From: Bursaphelenchus xylophilus
Lineage: Eukaryota; Nematoda; Chromadorea; Rhabditida; Aphelenchoididae
Assembly (NCBI GenBank): GCA_904066235.2
Contig: CAJFCV020000006.1
Coordinates: forward strand, 10,478,001 to 10,542,000
DNA: 64,000 nucleotides
Reading direction: 5' to 3'
The translations under genes were made by a program, and so were the position numbers. Positions 56,016-64,000 of the stretch are shown here, in pieces. Position 1 is the stretch's first letter, and each line of letters opens with the position of its first letter. A model generated the notes under the pieces. That model had not been told where the DNA came from and made no database searches. It was given only the letters and a program-made list of their open reading frames with translations.

Positions 56016-59000
56016 ATGTCTTTTATCATAAAACTGCAGCATTTGGCGCGGCAGGCACGGGCCGCCGACATTCGCTCCTTCTTTTCGGGTCTCTCCATCC
56101 CGTCGGGCGCGGTCTGCATCGTGGGCGGCGACTCGGGCGAGGCCTTCATCGGCTTCGAGACGGACGAGGACGCGCGCCTAGCCATGCTCCGCTCGGGCCA
56201 GCCGCTCTGCCAGCAGGCCGTGGAGCTGTCCCTCTCCTCCCGCAAAGAGATGAACACCGCCATGGAGGAGGCGAAGAAATTGTCTCGCCTCGTCCAGAAT
56301 ATTAGTAAACCCCCGGACAGCCAACCCCTGTCCTCTCCCTCTTTCTCAGCAGATGTCAACGAAAACAGTCAAGGTATGCATTTTCAGAACGTGATCAACA
56401 CGCCTCAGAACATCGAGGAGTTTGAGATGAAAAGTGGGATTTTCTGGGGAAAATGGGGCTTATTCGAAAGGGTATGGGTGAATTCTTCGATTTCTTGGTA
56501 AAATACGGGGTTAAAAATTTTGATTATATGATTTTTTATACGAAAGCTGCAAGTTTTCTTATTGCAATATTCTTGTTCTTAAAGTTGAAGATTTTAGAAG
56601 TTGATATCTCTAAATTTAGTTCTTAAAAAACCTCTTGGGAAAATTTTTGAAGATTTTTTCTTCTTTATTTGAAGTACTACGGTTCTTATTGGGAATCTTG
56701 TTGAAGAACGAGAAGGCTTTTATAAACTTGAACCAACAGTTCTGAGTTGGGCTTCATGGTTGATGACCTTGAATTTTGCCGACAGATTTTACCATGGAAA
56801 AAGTTATGGGTGGATTCTTCAATTTCTTGTTGAAATACGGGATAACTCTGAATTTTGTTCATAAAAACAGGGGAAGATTTCTTTATTCGAAATGCTACTT
56901 TTCTTGGCAATGAATCCCACTTTCTCCCCGTTTTTCTCTTGGTGAAGAACGAGAAGATTCTAAACTTAAACCAACAATTATGAATTTGGGCTTCAAGGGT
57001 TGATAAACTTGATTTTACCGACAACTTTTAACATATGCTGTTTACTGGCCTTTGCTGGTTTTACCTGCCCATTCCCAGTCCTTGCTCTGTTCAGCTTCTT
57101 TCGTCATTTTTTGGGTTTCGTATGTTTGCGTTCTTGACACTGTCCGTTTATTCGCGGTCGACGTGATATTCAAATACATATTCTATGATAAACTAAAAGT
57201 GGTATATATACCTCAAAAAATGGGTTATGGGGCATAATTCAAATACATGTTTGATTTGCAAAGAATCAATATCACTGAGAACGTGATCGCAATAATTTAA
57301 AGTCAACAGAATGTTTCAAAACTCTTGTGGCAAACAAATACGATATGTCGCAGAATCGAATGTTCGAATTCTCGCAGCACATAAAAGTATCAGTAAACTG
57401 GTTTATACATACCTGCTTCCATAGCAAAAATTCTCTGCACTGCACTGGCTTTAGTAGTGCAATCGAAACCTATATTGCCTATTGAGCGCTGCGATACGAC
57501 AGGCTTTTTGGCCGTTGAATAAATGTGTCTCATAGAATGATCGCTTCAAAGAATCCAACTTTTTTCAGCCTTCCAGCGTCGCATTTGTCTTCCTGGTAGC
57601 ATTTTTGAGTTCGGTGATCGGCTCTTCGAATTTGCGGTGGCTGTGCAGTAAGTATGCACAAGATTCTTTATCTCCAATAGCGTCCAACCTACATTGTGCA
57701 ATAATCTTGTGCTTTGTTATACAGGGTTGGCAACTAAGGCCTTCCAAGTTTGTTTTTCTTACAAATTATGCAGTACTGGTCCGTTTTCAACAAGCGTATG
57801 TTGTAATAATGACAAAGTGCGCCATTTTTTGCCCATATAATTTTGAAAAAGCTCTTTCAAAGTTATATGGGCAAAAAATGGCAGACTTTGCCATCATTAC
57901 AATATACGTTTCGTTGAGGGACGAGTGCTGCATAAATTGTGCGAAAAACAAACTATGAGGTAGTCTGTAGAAAAGAAGCGTTGCATTTGGTTTTTCTGGC
58001 AACGTAGCATTCTTTTTTTTCGAAATTTGTGCCTTCTTCGAACGATACTTGTATCGAGTTCTTTGTTCATTCAGTAGTGACATACCGGATTTAGCATTCT
58101 CCTTCAGCCCCCGGAACGTTGTCACCAAACTTTCACAAGTTCTCTTTGCGAATGATCAAACCCGTCGTGAAGGAGTGATTTGTGTTTACTCACTTGTCGG
58201 TTATTTCTACAAGATTATGACAGCGTCCTCCGCCACAAACTCCTAAAAAATCCTGCAAAGATCTGGATTAAAGTTGCTTTTCGCGTTACTCGTGCAGTAC
58301 CTAGTTGTCTGACCTGGACACTAAGGACAACCTGTGTCAAATTTCCGGTCGACGCTGCGGCATCCATTCTCTCTTACTTCCCAATATTTCACAGCACTAA
58401 AATGTCCATGAATAGAATTACAAAGTATCAATTTTGCACCGTTACGGTTTTTATGTGAAAATACACGTCATAAAATTTTCTTGCCTTCAATTGGAACCGT
58501 CCTAGCTGCATAATTGTCTACGCAGTAGACCAAAAGTTATAGGCGAGCATGTGGGTCTCAATCATCGCTGGGCACATCGAAAATTCAAAGTTGACTGATG
58601 GATCGAAAGCATTGGTATTTATCCAATCATGACTGCAAGCCAGAACCATCTTTTTTCTAACGCAACTCAGCAATTTGCTTAGGGCCTTATACCGGTAGAC
58701 TTCCAATGACCACTTTAAAAAATTAGCCCACCACCGTAGGCACCAAACGGTTTTTTTGATAAATATATAAAATACGAAATGAAAGCCAAAATATTGTATC
58801 CAATATTCCACTTTCATTTTTATGGCAACTGTGTACCAAGGCACTCGCTATGGCTTAGGCTATCCTTGTCGTTGCAAATGCTGGATTATTATTCTTTTGA
58901 ACTAGATACTCTGGAATCGCAAAAAATGATGGAGAAATAAAACGAATGATCAGGGGAAGTGCCCTGTGAAGCTAATTTTTTACATTTTTGCCCCAAAGCT

Positions 59001-62000
59001 GGCAAAGATATGGCCATAAAGTGTATTCTCTGTCACCCCCTTCGCGTTTCGCGCCTTCTCCCGGCCGCAAAGATCGTTGAATTTCTCGGATGCGCCTGCA
59101 AAGCGCGAGCTAAAATTTTCAGGAAGTGACACGTAACCTATACCGGGAATGCGTGAAAATTTTAAGGAAAATCTGGCCGTCACAGTTGGAGTATTTCCCT
59201 TGTAAATTTAGAGCATTTTTTCTACTAAATCTTTCTCAAGAAAATAAAAAATTTTATGCGTTAGCTGCACTGAAAAAGGCTTTCCTAGATCTTGATATTT
59301 CAAAATGTCAGAATTGTGTTCGAAGGTTCTCAGATCGTTTTCATGACGATTGTGAACAAAATTTCATATCCATCAAAAAATTCGACATGCCCTTCCATCG
59401 ACTAAACTTCTGGCGTAAAAAATAAGTTTACTACTACTAAAATATAGGGTAAAATGAAAATTTCTCCCTTCCGTCCGATATATCCTACGGAGAAAATTTT
59501 ATGGTTCCTTAGAAAAATACTGCTATTAATTCTTCTCTGACGACCTCGAAAATATTCGCTTGAACGTTGCAAAGAGGTTTGGCAATGTTTTAAACGAGAG
59601 AATACGTAAAATGAAGAGAGATGGAAAGACGAAAAATGTTTTTCGGTTCTGTGCTAGCGAGTTTCACACGATAAAAAGTTTGATTTACTGCATAAATATT
59701 ACGCTCGAGCGCCATCTACTAATAGACGGTAATCCAAAATTAATGTTAAAATTAATCCAAGCGCGATCCCCAGCTGTATTAGGAACTGATTTCTTAAGCA
59801 CAAAAATATCAGTTTTTATGATTTTTTCGATTTGGGACAAAAATCCGATGTTTCTGACACGAGAATACGTAAAATGAAGAGAGTCGGTCAGACGAAAAAT
59901 GCTGTTTGAATCTGCGCTTAATTCTCAATTTCTGAATCAAAATGGGGTTTCGAAAATACTGTTCATCTAAACTCTTTGTTTCCTCGATCTCAAACAAAAT
60001 GAGGGATTTTCGCAGCTTTTGCTTTAGAAATGTCTACAGTTTCTGCACATTGCGATTTAAAAATTCCCGAAATGTCTTACAATGAAGGCTTCCATGGTGT
60101 CTGAACCAAAACTTGGCAGCTACTGATAAACCAAGACCCCATAGAAGTACTTTTCTTGTTAGAAAATCATGGTCAAGATTTTCTAACAAGTTTCATTAAA
60201 ATGTAGCGCTCTTGGAGCATAAAATTCAAAAGTTTTTGTGTAATTTTTCAACTTGAAAATGTCGCCAATTTCCGCAAAAAGTAATAGAAAATTATCTTTT
60301 TACACTCAAGAACTCCAAAAATTTAATGAATGTCACAAAGTCAGTGAAAAAAACTCAACCAAAATTAGTCGTAAAAATAACCTCCTCCTGACCTCTGTAT
60401 TTTAGCCTCCTCATCCGCGCCGCCCACCAAACTCTCCTCGATTCTCGGCACCACCGACACCAACTGGACCGCCTTTCTGGAGCAGGCGCTGGAGCGCATC
60501 GAGAAGGCCAAAGACGCGCCGATCGGGCACCAAAGCGCGATTTCGTTCGGATCCCCCTCGGTTCTGGGCCACAAACCCGCCGAAAAACCGGTAGTCATCG
60601 AACAATTACCCACCCCACAAACCGACAACTACAGTGTCTATCGCAGCACTGAGCCTCCGGCCCCCAAATTTGAGCCCCCGAGTTTCTACGGCAACAAGTC
60701 GCTCGAAGCGGGCTATGGGCGCGAAAAAAGTGGCCCCAACTTTGGAGAAAGCCCCAGTTTTGCACCGCCAGCACGTCAAAACTTTGATGTTCCTCCACCT
60801 GGTGAGTTTTGAAGGGAAGAATAAAGCTGTGGAGGGTAAAATACGGAAAAATTTCAAATTTCTTTTTTTGTAGATCAAAAATGTTGTTTTAAGCGAAAAA
60901 TTGCGAAAATTTTGAAAATTCTTTATTGAAAATGTCATGGATAATATCCATGATGCTCTAAAATTAATGTGAAATTGATTTTAAATCGATTTGAAGTGAA
61001 AAAGAGGCAGAAAAATGAATTTTACATCAAAAATGTCATGGATAATATAAAATTTGATAAATTTTGAAAATTTTTTAAGATTTTGAAACATTTTTCCACA
61101 TTTTTAGGCCGTTTCGACCCTCAACGGCCTCAAGACAACTCCTCAGATCGATTCGGCCCACCTCGTCCACGCTACGGCCAAAATCAGCCCAATGAAAGAG
61201 GTCCTCCCAGAAATGCCGAGCCCAACTTCCACCCGCCAAGACCCGATCGCAACCAATTCGAGGAGTCGGAGATTCGAACCATCCGCCATCCCGATCATTT
61301 CGGCCGCCCTAATCAACCGGGCGGACTGAGCTTGGCGCCGCCCGCTGATCCAGAACATCGAGAAGGAGAGCAGCCGAAATTCCCGCTCCCAGGCGCTCGG
61401 AACCCACCATTCGAGAGGAATCAGAAGCCAGAGGGCCGAGGATTTTTTGGAGCTCCTAGAGTGGGCCTGGACAGACAAAGAAATCAGGAGCGCCCACCGA
61501 GAAACGACGGAAATAGGTTCGGAGAAGCGCCCCAAAAACAAAGATTTGATCCCCCGCAAAGATTCGGCTTCGAAAATAAAGGAAGAAATGACAGAGACAA
61601 TCAATATGCCCAACGAAATGAAACAGCACGATTTGCAGGCAGAGAGGGTCAAGGATTCGGGCACAGAGAACGAAATGGCCAAGAGTATGGGCAAAGAGAT
61701 GGTGAAGATGAAAGATTCGGCCACAGAGATCGGGAAGGCCAAGGATTCGAACCCGAAAGAGGCCCTGGCCCGGGATTTGGACAGAACAGAGAGTTTGGCC
61801 AGAAATTTGGCCAGGACCGAGAGTATGGCCAGAAATTTGATCAAAAGTTTGGACAAAGAGAGAACCTCCAGAACCGCCCATTCCAACGTCCAAATCAGGA
61901 GAACGATTTTAGAAATCAACGACAGAATCCAGGAAGATTTCCGAGAAACGGTCGTGGCAAAGGACGCGACTTTCCCCGCCGAAACGACGAAAATCCACCG

Positions 62001-63782
62001 CAAGGAAGGGGAAGATTCGACGGGAATGCGCCGTTTTCGGATGGCCTTCCCGCCCGAGAACCACCGCAGATCTGGGCCGATAAACGGATTGAGGAACGAA
62101 CCCACAGCTGGAATCAGCCTCCGCCCGTGGAATCAAGCCGCTACCTGCAGCCGGACAAATTCCCCAACAGTTTCGATCCGACCGCCCCACCTCCCCGAAA
62201 TTTCGATGCCCCACCTCCATTTGCGGACCCACCGAAGCCGGACATGACTCCAGAAATGCTGGAGATGCTCAGAATCCAACAACAGGCTATGGCCGCTCTC
62301 AATGCACCGAATATCCCACAACACGTGGATCCGGAGGAACTCTTCGTGGAGCTGAGCCGATTGCCCCCGAACTTGGAAGATCATCAGAATTTGAAGGGAT
62401 TCCTGGGAATCCCCGTGGAATTGAAGAGCACACATGAGAATGGTAGGCTTGAGGGGGAGTTGGTAGGGAGTTGGATAGGTTTGCCGGAAGTTTGGAGAAC
62501 TTTTGGAAGGTCTGGGATATTGTTTTAGGCAAGGGGGTGATTTAGAAAAAATTTGGGAAATTCATGGAGGTTTTGGTGATTTTTGGGTTGATTTTTGGGG
62601 TTTATGAAGCTATGTGGGATTTAGAGTGGTCTGAGAGGAATTTTGGAGAGATATGAGGGGTTTTTGATATTGATTTAGACACAGGTAGTGATGATTTTAG
62701 GATTTTTTGGAAATTTTTGGAAAATTTGTGGAGTTGAAGGATCGTGTGGTGAATTTTATGAAACTATTTGAAATTTGAAACATTGTAAGAGTGAAATTCG
62801 AGGGATTTGCGGGAATTCGGATATTATTTTAGGTGATTTTATGATTATTATAGAATTTTTTGGAAAATTTTTTTTGATTATTGGTTTTAAAAAGCTGGTG
62901 GATGGGAGAAGCGTGAAATATATTGTGTGATTTTGAGTATAAGTTGTTTTTCCAAACCGTAGGGACCGTATTTTAAACAAATTTTTTTGATTTGGGATGT
63001 TGATTTAGGTGAAGCTAAAAATTTTGGAAATTTAGTTGAATGTCGGGTTAATTGAACTTTGTGGGTGTTGTAGATAGATTGAGGAAGATTTTTTTAAAAA
63101 AAATTTCAGGAGTCTTGATCCATACCATTGTGAAATGCACCAACAAAGAGGACGCGCGCCGCCTCATCCAAAGAGATGGAGAATTGGGAATAAAGTAAGA
63201 ATTTTTTATTTTTTTGTGATTTTTAGGTCTGTTATTGGACGCTAGAGGATCTAGAGGCATTTTGGACCTTCTGGAATACATGAATTTAAAATTTTTGATC
63301 ATAAAATGTTAAAAATTTCAAATAATTTCGAGTTTTCTTCAGAATTCGCTGGTCGGATCGTCGAAGTTTCGAAGGAAAATCCCCGTCGCCATCTCACCCG
63401 GAGAGAAAACGTCGAATGGAGCCGCACGACACACCAGTCCCATCGAAAATCCCGGAAAATCAGAGCTGGAAAAACTCGAACAGAGAGAAGGCTGGAAATA
63501 TCTTGTTGCTGAATGTCCCATACAAGTCGAACGAACGTGAAGTCATGAAGTAAGTAGTGATAAAAGAGGTTTGAAAAAAATTGGAGATGTTTTTTGGTGA
63601 TTGGACACTAAAATTTTATGTTTTAGCTACCTCCGAGTCGCTACCGTATACAATGTGGACTTAAAACAGGTCTGTGAGCCGAATTACACGAGATCTGATG
63701 CGTGGGTGGTCACTGTGTTTGACGCAGAGGACCTGCAGAAGCTCCATGGACATCGAGGAACCATTGACGGACGAAATGTCAG
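56016..63782 (+). CDS. RBM12/SWAN-type RNA-binding protein, 5' part
   Basis: Six exons are in the window (56016-56373, 60406-60801, 61108-62442, 63110-63194, 63343-63549, 63627-63782) and the gene continues beyond the right edge. Exon 1 is a complete atypical RRM: FIIKLQHLARQARAADIRSF, then FSGLSIPSGAVCIVGGDSGE, AFIGFETDEDARLAML. This is close to the first RRM of RBM12 (IRLQGLP..., DIRHFFSGL.IP.GGVHIVGG). Exon 3 encodes a long disordered region rich in Arg, Gly, Gln and Phe, with repeated FGQ.RE and FGHR units, then a proline-rich part and a short conserved helix. Exons 4-6 contain pieces of two more RRMs (VLIHTIVKCTNKEDARRLIQ; NILLLNVPYKSNEREVMK). It is probably a nuclear RNA-binding protein. 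Intron 1 is 4 kb and repeat-filled. Confidence 0.83.
56374..60405. other. 4-kb repeat-rich first intron of the RBM12-type gene
   Basis: It contains two GTAAAATACGG-like words (56503, 56832) and a long hairpin (57795-57908). Two GAGAATACGTAAAATGAAGAGAG-type repeat cores lie near 59600 and 59865, and a single arm of the fold-back family near 60107-60160. Frames inside are short and without motifs. Confidence 0.6.
57795..57908 (+). repeat. 54-bp-arm hairpin in RBM12 intron
   Basis: CGTATGTTGTAATAATGACA through to CCCATATAATTTTGAAA pairs with the sequence ending TCATTACAATATACG, with about six mismatches and a loop of about six bases. It could be a microRNA precursor, a small inverted-repeat element or the inner arms of a decayed transposon. 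CAGGGTTGGCAAC, a transposon-like terminus, lies about 70 bases to the left. Confidence 0.6.
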
Positions 63783-64000
63783 GTAGGAGAACGGGTTATA
63801 TTACTTTAGACAGCAAAAGTGGATGATGATTTTTAAAAGAGCTGGAAATTGGTGTAGATAGGGGTATTTTGATGTTTTTTGAAGTGCAGTTTGAAGAATA
63901 TAGCCTTTATTTGAGATTAGAAGTATTAGCGTTGCAGTTTAGCCATAGTTTAGGGTGGAAAAAGAGGTTATATTACTTTAGACATCATATTTGATGATGA

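Noticed and set aside
61143..62105. A 320-codon minus-strand open frame
   Set aside because: It is the complement of the Arg/Gly/Gln-rich RBM12 exon, and that exon has correct splice sites and frame continuity with its neighbours.
1..64000. CRISPR array or other prokaryotic system
   Set aside because: The tandem arrays here have long units without unique spacers and lie in spliceosomal introns of a eukaryote.

Overview
The window is nuclear DNA of a nematode. Introns end in the worm-type TTTTCAG or TTTTAG acceptor and start with GTAAG or GTGAG. Several start codons lie 2-12 bases after such an acceptor, as expected for spliced-leader trans-splicing, and a 22-base stretch at 42533 matches the standard nematode SL1 leader at 20 of 22 positions. 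Non-coding DNA is very AT-rich and full of fold-back and mariner-type elements. I cannot name the species. All gene models were spliced by hand, and reading frame was checked across each junction except where stated.

Layout. 1-5.0 kb (minus): the start of an ATG4 autophagy protease lies behind a complete 13-exon TTI1 gene (TELO2-interacting, TTT complex). 5.4-8.3 kb (plus): a four-pass membrane protein with a 5-copy tandem repeat and a fold-back element in its introns. 9.8-23.4 kb (minus): two paralogous C2H2 zinc-finger genes of about 865 and 934 residues, separated by a ~2.9 kb inverted-repeat element that carries gene-like fragments. 23.4-30.1 kb: gene-poor repeats. 30.2-40.6 kb (minus): two small single-pass membrane proteins and a second four-pass membrane protein, with three transposon-like elements. 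41-45.7 kb: coiled-coil fragments, the SL1-like sequence, and a tail-anchored protein with ubiquitin-like repeats lying between two 170-bp direct repeats. 46.3-48.4 kb (minus): a mitochondrial [2Fe-2S] ferredoxin and the mitochondrial S-adenosylmethionine carrier. 49.0-63.8 kb (plus): a Smoothened-like receptor, NDUFV2 (complex I 24 kDa subunit) and the first part of an RBM12-type RNA-binding protein, spaced 410 and 357 bases apart.

Four results stand out. First, an 11-exon Smoothened-like receptor, which is notable because C. elegans is described as lacking Smoothened. Second, a degenerate 16-bp word (TTATATTRNNNWWGRC and its complement) occurs about 40 times in introns, between genes and in a few exons; in one case it makes up nearly all of a 33-base intron. 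Third, two further dispersed words (GTGACATTTTATACGA and GTAAAATACG) and a GCACAGTGC palindrome recur. Fourth, the SL1-like sequence at 42533 is not followed by a donor GT, so it is either a spliced leader fossilised in a retrocopy or a dead SL RNA gene.
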